Shown here: positions 16,732 to 25,200 of the stretch, one piece after another
Numbering within the stretch: position 1 is the first letter of the stretch
Layout: each line of letters begins with the position of its first letter
Assembly (NCBI GenBank): GCA_036306585.1
Contig: JAXJZF010000006.1
Coordinates: forward strand, 310,001-374,000
Length of the DNA stretch: 64,000 nucleotides
Origin: Aphodovivens sp036306585
Lineage (GTDB): Bacteria; Actinomycetota; Coriobacteriia; Coriobacteriales; Eggerthellaceae
Direction of reading: 5' to 3'
Notes under the pieces: model-generated
The model's input: only the letters and a program-made list of their open reading frames with translations
Database searches by the model: none
Told to the model about the DNA's origin: nothing
Program-made: the position numbers and the translations under genes

Positions 16732-17301
16732 ATGCGAGTGGTGATAGCTGAAGACGAAGCGGTTATCCGTATGGACCTCAAGGAGATCCTGCAGGAAAAC
16801 GCATGCGACGTGGTGGGAATGGCGCGCAGCGGCGACGAGGCGGTTGCGCTCGCGCGGCGCCTGCGGCCCGACTGCGCGTTCGTGGACATACAGATGCAGG
16901 GCTGCGACGGGATCGAGGCGGCGCGCGTCATCTGCGCCGAGAACCTATGCGCCGTGGTCATTCTCAGCGCGTTTTCCCAAGAGAGCTTCGTGCACCAGGC
17001 GGCGGAAGCCGGTGTGATGGCGTATGTGAGCAAGCCCTTTTCCGAGGCCGATATCATCCCCGCGCTCCATGTGGCTGTTTCTCGTTTCGCGCAGCAGCAG
17101 GCGCTTGCCAACGAGGTGGACGATTTGCAGGAGCGTTTGGAGACGCGCAAGGTCGTCGAGCGCGCCAAGGGCCTGCTGATGAAGGAGGGCCTCGACGAGC
17201 CCGAGGCTTTCAGACGGCTTCAACGCACCGCCATGACCTCGCGCAAGACCCTGCGCGAGGTGGCGGAGGCGTATCTTCTGGCGTACGAGCTGAGAAGCTA
17301 G
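16732..17301 (+). CDS. ANTAR-domain response regulator (transcription antiterminator)
   Basis: The protein has 189 residues from the ATG at 16732, with GAAGGA before it. The receiver domain starts MRVVIAEDEAVIRMDL and has phospho-acceptor Asp52 (CAFVDIQM) and a conserved Lys in VSKPF. The ANTAR domain runs from about residue 125 to 185 (VVERAKGLLMKEGLDEPEAF). Members of this class (EutV, NasR, AmiR) bind paired RNA hairpins with hexaloops and prevent termination. Here a matching dual hairpin plus terminator lies upstream of nifH. The gene sits between nif and eut and could serve both; it resembles EutV by neighbourhood. Confidence 0.93.
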   Translation: MRVVIAEDEAVIRMDLKEILQENACDVVGMARSGDEAVALARRLRPDCAFVDIQMQGCDGIEAARVICAENLCAVVILSAFSQESFVHQAAEAGVMAYVSKPFSEADIIPALHVAVSRFAQQQALANEVDDLQERLETRKVVERAKGLLMKEGLDEPEAFRRLQRTAMTSRKTLREVAEAYLLAYELRS

Positions 17302-17441
17302 CGGCGGCATCCCCGCCATGTGGCGGTTCGGTTGACGAACGGATTCGCCATCCCATCGAAACCCTCTCGAAACCATCAATGGCAACAATGGAGCCCAACA
17401 AGGGCAATCGCGGCCAAGCCGCACGATGGCAAGGAGGGTCC

Positions 17442-18818
17442 ATGAATCTGAGCACGACCGTGCGCGGTCGGGTTTTCCGTTTCAAAGACGTGGCAGAGGT
17501 CATGGCGAAAGCCAACGAGGACAAGTCCGGCGACCATCTTGCGGGGATCGCCGCACGAAGCGACCTCGAGCGCATCGCCGCCAAGATGGTTCTTGCGAAC
17601 CTGAGCGTCGCGGACGTCCGCGAGCATCCCGCCCTCCCTTACGAGGACGACGACGTCACGCGCGTCATCCAGGATGCCGTCGACGAGCGTGTCTACGACG
17701 GCATTCGCCGCCTGACCATAGGCGAGCTCCGCGAGCGGGTGCTTGCAAGCGACGAGGAGGGCATCGCCGCATTGCGGCCCGGGCTCACCGCGGAGGTCGT
17801 CGCCGCGGTATGCAAGCTCATGGGCAACTTGGACCTCATCTACGCCGCGAGCCGCATGCGGGTGGAGGCCACCTGCCGCACCACGGTGGGCGGGCCGGGC
17901 GTGCTGGCATCGCGCCTTCAGCCCAATCACACCGCCGACGACCCCGAGGGCATCCGCCTGTCGGCGCTGGAGGGGCTTTCCTACGCCTGCGGCGACGCGA
18001 CGATCGCCGTGAACCCTGCCGACGGTTCCCCCTCCTCCATCGCGCGCGTCATGGAGGTGCTCGACGACCTGGTGCAGCGCTACGAGATTCCCACGCAAAC
18101 CTGCGTGCTGGGCCATGTTGCCGACCAGATGCGCGCCATGCGCCGCGGAGCCCATGCCGACCTGGTCTTCCAGTCGATAGCGGGCAGCGAGGCGGGCAAC
18201 CGCTCATTCGGCATCACCACCGCGATGATAGACGAGGCCTACCAGGCGCAGCTCGAGGCATGCGGAGACCCTGCGCGCAACGTGATGTACTTCGAGACGG
18301 GGCAGGGATCCGAACTGTCCGCGGGAGCGACGGGCGGCGCCGACCAGCTGGTGCTCGAGGCACGCTGCTACGGCTACGCCAAACGGTGGAAGCCGTTTCT
18401 GGTGAACACCGTGGTGGGCTTCATCGGGCCCGAGTACCTGGCGGGCACGCCCCAGTTCGTGAGGGCGGGGCTCGAGGACCATTTCATGGGCAAGCTCACG
18501 GGGATACCCATGGGGTGCGACGCGTGCTACACCAACCATATGGACGCCGATCAGAACGACGTGGAAGACTTGGCGGTGCTGCTTGCCGCCGCTGGCGCAA
18601 ACTACCTGATCAACGTGCCGTGCGGCGACGACATCATGCTCAACTACCAGTCGCTTGGCTACCACGACATCACGGCGCTGCGCCGCGTGTCGCGCACGCG
18701 CCCCGTGCCGGAGTTCGAGCGCTGGTGCGTGAAACACGGCTTTTTGACCGAAGAGGGCGATCTGGGACCGCGCGCGGGGTGCGGCTGGGCGCTTGCGGAA
18801 GGGGGCGATGCGCTGTGA
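17442..18818 (+). CDS. eutB: Ethanolamine ammonia-lyase large subunit EutB
   Basis: The protein has 458 residues from the ATG at 17442, preceded by AAGGAGGGTC. The N-terminal sequence (VRGRVFRFKDVAEVMAKANE) and conserved stretches such as GSEAGNRSFG and FETGQGSELSAGA are EutB signatures. With EutC it forms the adenosylcobalamin-dependent lyase that converts ethanolamine to acetaldehyde and ammonia. The stop overlaps the eutC start (GTGATG). No shell-protein, aldehyde dehydrogenase or B12 synthesis gene is adjacent, so this is a minimal, non-microcompartment arrangement. The 140-base spacer after the ANTAR gene contains hairpins but no ANTAR-type hexaloop pair. Confidence 0.95.
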   Translation: MNLSTTVRGRVFRFKDVAEVMAKANEDKSGDHLAGIAARSDLERIAAKMVLANLSVADVREHPALPYEDDDVTRVIQDAVDERVYDGIRRLTIGELRERVLASDEEGIAALRPGLTAEVVAAVCKLMGNLDLIYAASRMRVEATCRTTVGGPGVLASRLQPNHTADDPEGIRLSALEGLSYACGDATIAVNPADGSPSSIARVMEVLDDLVQRYEIPTQTCVLGHVADQMRAMRRGAHADLVFQSIAGSEAGNRSFGITTAMIDEAYQAQLEACGDPARNVMYFETGQGSELSAGATGGADQLVLEARCYGYAKRWKPFLVNTVVGFIGPEYLAGTPQFVRAGLEDHFMGKLTGIPMGCDACYTNHMDADQNDVEDLAVLLAAAGANYLINVPCGDDIMLNYQSLGYHDITALRRVSRTRPVPEFERWCVKHGFLTEEGDLGPRAGCGWALAEGGDAL

Positions 18819-19528
18819 TGGAGGCAACCGAGAGGGCGTTTCGCGAGGCATGCCAGCGAAGGACCTGCGCCAGGCTGGCGGTGGGGCATGCGGGCCCGCG
18901 CCTTTCAACCGACGCGTACCTGGCGTTCCGCGCCGACCACGCCATGGCCCGCGACGCCGTCCATTCCGAGGTGCCCGACGGGTTCCTGAAGGAGCGCGGG
19001 CTGCCTATCCTCAAAACAAGGTGCTCGTCGCGCGAGGAGTACCTCCTACGCCCGGACCTTGGCCGCGAGCCCGATGAAGACGCCAAGCGCTTTCTGCGCG
19101 ATGAAGCGGTCCACGGGGCGGATGCGGGGCTGTTCGTGTCCGACGGCCTGTCCGCCCGGGCGCTCATGGCCAACTACGACGACCTTGTTCCCTCGATCCA
19201 GACGGGGCTCTCGGTCGCCGGCCTGACCATGGGAAGCCTTTTTTTCGTGCGCTTCGGCCGCGTGGCTGTCGAGGACTGGGTGGCCGAGCTCACCGGGTGC
19301 ACCGTGAGCATCGTGCTCATAGGCGAGCGCCCCGGCCTCGGCGGCGGCGAGTCGCTTTCGATCTACATGGCCTACCGCCCGACGGTGGGCATGGAGGAAT
19401 CGCGGCGCACGGTCATCTCCAACATCCACCCCAACGGCACGCCGGCCGTCGAGGCCGGGGCGCAGGCCGCCGACCTGGTCGTGAAGATGCTCGAGCAGCG
19501 GTGCTCCGGCGTGGAGCTGGAGCTGTAG
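18818..19528 (+). CDS. eutC: Ethanolamine ammonia-lyase small subunit EutC
   Basis: The protein has 236 residues, starting at the ATG that overlaps the eutB stop by one base. Characteristic segments are ARLAVGHAGPRLSTDAYLAF near the N terminus, VSDGLSARA, and LIGERPGLGGGESLSIYMAY, the part that contacts the cobalamin. The shortened N-terminus is typical of anaerobe EutC proteins lacking the microcompartment-targeting extension, which fits the absence of shell genes. The stop is one base before the eutA start. Confidence 0.94.
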   Translation: MEATERAFREACQRRTCARLAVGHAGPRLSTDAYLAFRADHAMARDAVHSEVPDGFLKERGLPILKTRCSSREEYLLRPDLGREPDEDAKRFLRDEAVHGADAGLFVSDGLSARALMANYDDLVPSIQTGLSVAGLTMGSLFFVRFGRVAVEDWVAELTGCTVSIVLIGERPGLGGGESLSIYMAYRPTVGMEESRRTVISNIHPNGTPAVEAGAQAADLVVKMLEQRCSGVELEL

Positions 19529-19529
19529 G

Positions 19530-20963
19530 ATGGCACGCGAGCTCACGAGCGTGGGCATAGACATCGGCACCACCACGACGCAGATGGCGGTGAGCCGCCT
19601 CACGCTGGAGAACACCGCCCCCTTCGGGGGGCTGCCCCGCGTGGAGATCACCTCGAAGCGCGTGGTGCACCTGAGCCCGATCGCGTTCACGCCGCTGCGC
19701 GATGGCTCCCACATCGACACCGGCAGGCTTGCCCAGCTCGTCGCCTCGTTCTACCGCGATGCGGGGATATCCGCCGCCGACGTCGATACCGGCGCAGTGA
19801 TCGTGACCGGCGAGACCGCGCGTGCGGAGAACGCCCGCGCGGCGGTCGAGGCCGTCTCGCGGGCGGGCGGCGACTTCGTGGTCGCTGCGGCGGGGCCCGA
19901 CCTGGAGGCGCTTCTGGCAGGCGTCGGCGCCGGGGCGCGCGACCTCTCCCGTGCGGGCGGGCGCGTGCTCACCTTCGATGTGGGAGGGGGAACCACCAAT
20001 GCGGCGCTGTTCGAGGACGGTAGGGCGCGGGATCGTTTCGCCCTGGACATCGGGGGACGTCTGGTGCGCGCCGACGCGGGGCTTGTCTCGTACGTTTCGC
20101 CCCGCCTTGCGCCCGTGCTTCGGGCGATCGGGTCGGACATGGCGCCCGGGGACGGCCTCGCCGCACGTGCGGGCGACATCCTCCGGCTTGCTCGGGCGCT
20201 CGCGCACGTTCTCGTGCGCATCGCCCGCGGCGAGGAGCTTGCACCCTTCGAACGGGCGCTATGGATCGGGCACCCCGCGCAGCACGGCGGGGGATTCCTG
20301 CCCAGGCGCGTGATGTTCTCGGGCGGCGTGGCGGAGTTCGTCTATTCCGGCGGCGAGCCGGGCAGGATGGATGTCGCGGAGGCGTTCGCACGCTTCGGGG
20401 ACATGGGCCCTCTTCTAGGGCGCGTCATCCGCGAGGGGTTCGAGGGCGCGGGCATCGGCATCGTGGAGGCGGCAGAGCGCAGCCGTGCGACGGTGATAGG
20501 CGCGGGGAGCCATGCGACCACGCTTTCCGGCAGCACCGTGTTCGCCGACGCGTCCCTGCTCCCGCGTAGGAACGTCCCGGTTCTCGACTTGTTTTCAGGT
20601 GAGGGCGAGGACTATGGACGGCTTGCTGACCGCGCCCGCGCCGAGGCGGCCCTATTCCCCGACGGGCGCGGTGCGATGTTCTTCCGCGGCCCCGAGCGAG
20701 CCTCGCGCGCCGACATCGTGCTCATGGCCGACCAGCTTGCCCAGGTGCTCGAGGCGGGGGACATCGTGCTGGTCGAGCACGACTTCGCCAAGGCGCTGGG
20801 CCAGCAGCTGGCAAGCCTTGGAATCCGCGGCATCGTCGTGCTCGATGGCATATCGCTTGCACGCGGCGACTACATCGATGTGGGCCGCCCCGTCGCAGGC
20901 GCCGTGCCCGTCGTGGTGAAGACCCTGGTCTGCCCAGGGAATCCGAGCGCGGCGCCGCAATAG
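19530..20963 (+). CDS. eutA: Ethanolamine ammonia-lyase reactivating factor EutA
   Basis: The 477-residue protein of the actin/Hsp70-like ATPase fold has the phosphate-1 motif SVGIDIGTTTTQMA at the N terminus and TFDVGGGTTNAALFEDG as the phosphate-2 motif. EutA replaces damaged cobalamin in EutBC at the cost of ATP. The gene order eutB-eutC-eutA differs from the common eutA-eutB-eutC order. It ends the plus-strand nitrogen block; the next gene is convergent 40 bases away, and no clear terminator is seen in the gap. Confidence 0.93.
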   Translation: MARELTSVGIDIGTTTTQMAVSRLTLENTAPFGGLPRVEITSKRVVHLSPIAFTPLRDGSHIDTGRLAQLVASFYRDAGISAADVDTGAVIVTGETARAENARAAVEAVSRAGGDFVVAAAGPDLEALLAGVGAGARDLSRAGGRVLTFDVGGGTTNAALFEDGRARDRFALDIGGRLVRADAGLVSYVSPRLAPVLRAIGSDMAPGDGLAARAGDILRLARALAHVLVRIARGEELAPFERALWIGHPAQHGGGFLPRRVMFSGGVAEFVYSGGEPGRMDVAEAFARFGDMGPLLGRVIREGFEGAGIGIVEAAERSRATVIGAGSHATTLSGSTVFADASLLPRRNVPVLDLFSGEGEDYGRLADRARAEAALFPDGRGAMFFRGPERASRADIVLMADQLAQVLEAGDIVLVEHDFAKALGQQLASLGIRGIVVLDGISLARGDYIDVGRPVAGAVPVVVKTLVCPGNPSAAPQ

Positions 20964-21003
20964 GCCCTTCGCCGCGGCGCTGCGCCCTGATGGCGTTATC
21001 CGA

Positions 21004-21549
21004 CTAGAACTTATCGGCCAAAGTCGCCGCCTGGGAGCAGCCGTCGGTCTTGTCGATGTCGCCGACGTTCAGGACGCCGGGAACCAGCACCTCGCCCACC
21101 ATCTTCCACTTGTTGAGCGCCGCCGTGCGCTCCATGGGGACACGGACCCCGTCCAGCACGGTCATATCGTCCTCCTCGCAGCACGCGATGAGCGCGCACT
21201 CCTTCCCGGATATGTCCTTGCCCCCGACCACGAGCGAGAAGATGCAGTCGATGACGCCTTTGATCTGGGCGGGGATGGAGTACCAGTAGACGGGCATCGA
21301 GAACACGAGCGCGTCGGCGTCGAGGATGGCCTCGGCGATGGGGTCGAACCCCTCGTTGTGGGTGCAGGCATGCCCGCTTTGGTAGCAGGTCTCGCAGGCA
21401 TGGCATCCGCCGATGCCCATCTTGACGGCGTCGAAGCTGATCACTTCATGGCCTTTGGCCTGCGCCGCCTTGATGAAGGCTTCCGTCATGGCGAGGCTGT
21501 TGCCGCCCTTGCGAGGGCTTCCGGTGATGACGACGATCTTCTTGCTCAT
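21004..21549 (-). CDS. Flavodoxin-fold NAD(P)H-dependent oxidoreductase
   Basis: The protein has 181 residues from the ATG at 21549 (GAAGGAG seven bases upstream). The N-terminal VVITGSPRKGGNSLAM is the FMN phosphate-binding loop. A Cys cluster GGCHACETCYQSGHAC follows near residues 45-60, and MPVYWYSIPAQIKGVID is the FMN-contacting segment of NADPH-dependent FMN reductase or iron-sulfur flavoproteins. It is likely soluble and reduces quinones or other small molecules. The divergently transcribed HxlR regulator is its probable controller. Confidence 0.85.
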   Translation of the reverse strand: MSKKIVVITGSPRKGGNSLAMTEAFIKAAQAKGHEVISFDAVKMGIGGCHACETCYQSGHACTHNEGFDPIAEAILDADALVFSMPVYWYSIPAQIKGVIDCIFSLVVGGKDISGKECALIACCEEDDMTVLDGVRVPMERTAALNKWKMVGEVLVPGVLNVGDIDKTDGCSQAATLADKF

Positions 21550-21685
21550 AAGGTATCTCCTTCGTCTGGATGGCAAACGCGCCGCACGAAAGCCGAAGCG
21601 CGGGCGTGGGCCGGGCGATCGCCGCCCCGAGCCCGCGTTTTCAGCCTTGCGACGCTATTATTGTGGCATGAATGAAATGCTGGAC

Positions 21686-21712
21686 AAGTACGCACATTGA
21701 AGTGCAATACTT
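21686..21712. promoter_or_regulatory. Possible HxlR operator
   Basis: AAGTA (21686-21690) and TACTT (21708-21712) form an inverted repeat in the 195-base space between the divergent oxidoreductase and HxlR genes; AAGTGC lies between them. HxlR proteins usually bind such short GTA/TAC dyads upstream of the gene they control. The arms are short, so this is tentative. Confidence 0.3.
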
Positions 21713-21744
21713 ACCAAAAGGAAAGCGATAAGGAGGGACGCGGG

Positions 21745-22077
21745 ATGGGTAGACGCTGCATAGCCGACGAAAGCTTGTGCACGACGGGGTTCAGCTACAC
21801 CCTTTCACTGGTGAGCGGCAAGTACAAGATGACGATCCTCTACACGCTCATGGAATTCGGTGTGGTGCGCTTCAACGAGATGAAGAAATACATCGGCGGC
21901 ATCTCGTACAAAACGCTCAGCTCCAACCTGAAAGAGCTGGAGGCCGACCAGCTGGTGCATAGGAAAGAGTATCCCCAGATCCCCCCGAAGGTCGAATACA
22001 GCCTTACCGAGAGGGGCAAGTCGCTCATCCCCATCTTGGACAGCATGTGCGAATGGGGCGACAAGAACAGGCTGTAG
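21745..22077 (+). CDS. HxlR family transcriptional regulator
   Basis: The protein has 110 residues from the ATG at 21745, with AAGGAGG nine bases upstream. The central winged helix includes SGKYKMTILYTLMEFGVVRFNE in two pieces, the wHTH core GGISYKTLSSNLKELEADQL and the wing KVEYSLTERGKSL. The family senses quinones, aldehydes or other electrophiles through Cys residues; two Cys (RRCIADESLC) lie near the N terminus. It is divergent from the flavodoxin-like oxidoreductase, the usual arrangement for a regulator and its target. Confidence 0.88.
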   Translation: MGRRCIADESLCTTGFSYTLSLVSGKYKMTILYTLMEFGVVRFNEMKKYIGGISYKTLSSNLKELEADQLVHRKEYPQIPPKVEYSLTERGKSLIPILDSMCEWGDKNRL

Positions 22078-22200
22078 GATTTGGGCGTATGCCGCATCTT
22101 TTTTTTGGAATTGGGGCTGCTTTCGGATTTGAGGAGTGGAAATCGGTGTTTCGCTCGGCGTCGCATATTCGAAAATCGAGCATGTCATCCCTGAAATAGG

Positions 22201-22244
22201 TTACGGCCTTGTTCTCGCATGGATTGGCGAATACAAGGCCGTAA
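22201..22244. repeat. 12-bp perfect inverted repeat between convergent genes
   Basis: TTACGGCCTTGT at 22201-22212 is complementary to 22233-22244, and inside it TCGC pairs with GCGA. It lies between the stops of the HxlR gene and the surface-protein gene. It probably ends transcription, but the homopolymer run (AAAAAA) lies on the side that would not give a U-tract for the plus strand, so the call is uncertain. Confidence 0.45.
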
Positions 22245-22277
22245 AAAAGCGTAAATTGGGGAAGCGCGATTGGAGCT

Positions 22278-25200
22278 TTATCCCCGATTGAATAGCTTGC
22301 GGCGAATGCCCGCTGCGGCGCCAACGGCGATTGCGGCAAGGAGGCCTGCGGCTCCCGCTATGAAGCCTATGCCCCTCGTTTCCCCGTCGTTCTTCGCGGT
22401 TTCGCCTTGCTCGGCGTTGAGGTCTTGAACGTTGGCCGGGCTTGCTTCTTCTGCTGTTTCTGCAACGTTGCTTTCGGCACTTGGCGCTTCGACGTCAGCG
22501 GTTGACGTTTGAGCGTTGGTCTCTTGGACGGCAATGCTCTGCGAGCCGGGCTTCTGCGCATTGGGTTTTGCGTCTTCGGCGGTATTGCCGATGCTGTCAT
22601 CCGAGCTAGGCGTGTTTTCAGGTGAGCCTGGATTTAAAGGCTTGTCGGCTCCGCCAGACCCATCCGATTCCGAGCTGTCAGAACCGTCCGATCCGCTATG
22701 GCCGGGGTCGGTTGGATCCCCGGGCAAACCTGCTGCAATCGCCTGCTCTATGAGTTCAACGATGTGGCTGGTTGCGTTTGGATTGACGAGTGCCGCAGCT
22801 GGCGAACTAAGCTCATCGTAGGAATTGAGCAAAGCCTGAAGCGTCGGAACATCGAGGGCGCTCGGGGAATCTGGAAGCTGGGAAATAGCTTGCTGTGCGT
22901 TTTGCACCCATCGGCCGGCTCGCTCGAGAGCGGATAGTTTTTCTATTGAACCATGCTCTTGAAGGAGCTCAACCGCCTTTTTGGCGACAAGGTTCTTATC
23001 GTCAGTGTCCATGCCATCGGGGAAGGCTGAAAGTCCGATAAGGTTATCTGCCTGTGCATCCTGGAGGGCGGATTGGCTTGCCGCTTGCAATGCGGACGCG
23101 TTGTCGAAGGCGACCGAGCCTTCAACTGCCAGATCGACCGTCTTGCCATGTATGTTCTGCCAAGCCTGCTCGACTTCGCGTGCGCGGTCTTGCGCGGAAG
23201 GGATGCTGTTAATTCGCTCACGCAGGGCATGCAGTATGGAATCCGCTTCTGCCTGAGAGTTCACAGAGCCCAGATCGTCTTTTGCGGAAGCGAGGGCCGT
23301 GGTTGCCGCTTCGGCATCGTAGCGGGTGAATTCTCCCTGAACCGCTTGCCGTTCGATCTCATCGACGGTGGATCTTACCTCAGATAGCTGCTGGGCGATA
23401 TAGGACTCAAGTGCTCTATTGGTTACGGTGATTCGATAGAGCAAATCGTAATCATAGGCGGATGCCCTAAAGAAATAATCACCCGTCGTTAGAGGCGAAT
23501 CGGCGCCAGCGTTTTCCGCCGCTGACCCGCTTTCGGCGATGTCGGGTCCAGAAACGAGCATCCAATCAAGAGACGATTGATTGGGAACGCGTACAGTGTT
23601 GTTCGGGTCTAATTGATAATAGAACTCGACCGATGGGCTTCCTGCTCCTTGCACGTGGGAAATCAAATCGCTTACCGTGGGCTCTGCACCGGTGCTGGAT
23701 GAAAGATTCGCGAGTTCAACTTCGCCTGCATTGGGCTGAGACGGTTCAAGAACGAAATACGACAGGTAAGTCGTCTTATTGCCGATAACCGACAAATAGG
23801 TATGGGTTCCTGCGCAAGGTTCGTTTCCTTGCACGGCGGCAGCGCCGGGTACGGTGCTTTTGATCTTAACGAACGGTTGAACCACCAAAGTGCCGTTGTT
23901 GTTGAAAGCACCGCCTGAATCGGTTTTGATTTCGGATTGGGTCTCGGTCGAATTGGCAACCGTAAGCGTTGCCCCTGAGGGAACCGTGATGGAAAACGCG
24001 CCGCAATCAAGCGCATTGCCGTTTACGTCAAGAATGATATCGCCGGCTACGGTAATCGAGCCGTTCAACGCTGCATTATCCCAAAGACGCACCGTGTCGC
24101 CGCCAGATGCGGCATTAAGCGCCTCATCCAAGGTCGTGTAGGCTTTCGACTCGTTGCCATCGGTCACTTCGAACCTGCCCGTCAAGGAGGCCTGGTATGC
24201 GGTGGGGGACAGCGATGGATATCCTAGCTGATAGTTGGCAGCCGGGCTTTTCGAGGGGTCGTGGTTTGCGCCGAAGGACTCGCGATTCGGCAAGCTGGGG
24301 GTCGTGATCGTGGAAGAGCCGACGAGAAAATAGGTTTCTTGCGTTGCCGAGGAATTGGTGGGGGAATCATTCCAGGTTGGGTCGATGGCGTACCAAGCTC
24401 CATCGATGGCGACGTAGTTCCATGCATGCTGTTCGCCTGCGCCGTTATTGCCGTTATAGGCCCATCCTTCAATGTAGGCGTTCTCTATGCCTGCTCTATC
24501 AAGTAGAACTTTCATGGCGGTGGCATAGCCGTAGCAAACGGGCCCTTGCGAGCTGTCGTTATTGCTCAAGATGCCGCTAGCGGCTGTGCGCGAGTAGTTA
24601 GATGCGCCTATGCTGTTGGAGTTGTACGTGTTGTTCTGGACGAGCCACTGATTGAAATATCGAGTTGCGAGAACGGGATCGGAGGGAGCCCCTGCAACGA
24701 TTTCTGCAACTTTCTGATCGAACTGGCTTCGATAGGCCGAAAGGTTGTCGGCGGTAAAGCCATCGACGAAGTAGGAGTCGTATGACGGCTTCACGTCGAG
24801 CGCATACCGCATGTTGCCTAGGTCTTGCCACGATAGTTTCGAAAACTCGATCCAGAAATAGTCGGGATGGTCGCGCAGCACCGCGAAGAGCATGCGCCCT
24901 AGATGATTCTCTTGCCCTGCGGGGACGTACAGCTCGACAGAACTCGGATCGTCAGGGTTGGTCAGTTTTGGAAGCTGGGAGGCTAAGTCGTCATAAAGAG
25001 CTTGCTGGGTGGAATCGAGCTGACCTCGGAAATAGCCCGAAGAAGCATCGATGGCATTCCAGACGGCATAAAGGGTGACCGTGCTGTTGGTGTCTTTAGC
25101 TCCGCCAATGTTTTCGACTTCCTGCAGGTCCGCATAAGACGCCGAAGAGCTATTGGGGTCTGTGCTCCATCCGGCGAAGCGGTACCCAAGACGATTGAAC

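Noticed and set aside
17304..17350. Second ANTAR target upstream of eutB
   Set aside because: Two hairpins are visible (GGCGG/CCGCC, and GTTCG/CGAAC within TGGCG/CGCCA), but their loops are five bases without the A1/G4 pattern and no terminator follows.
17302..17441. Cobalamin riboswitch before eutB
   Set aside because: The spacer is only 140 bases and lacks the conserved B12-box sequence.
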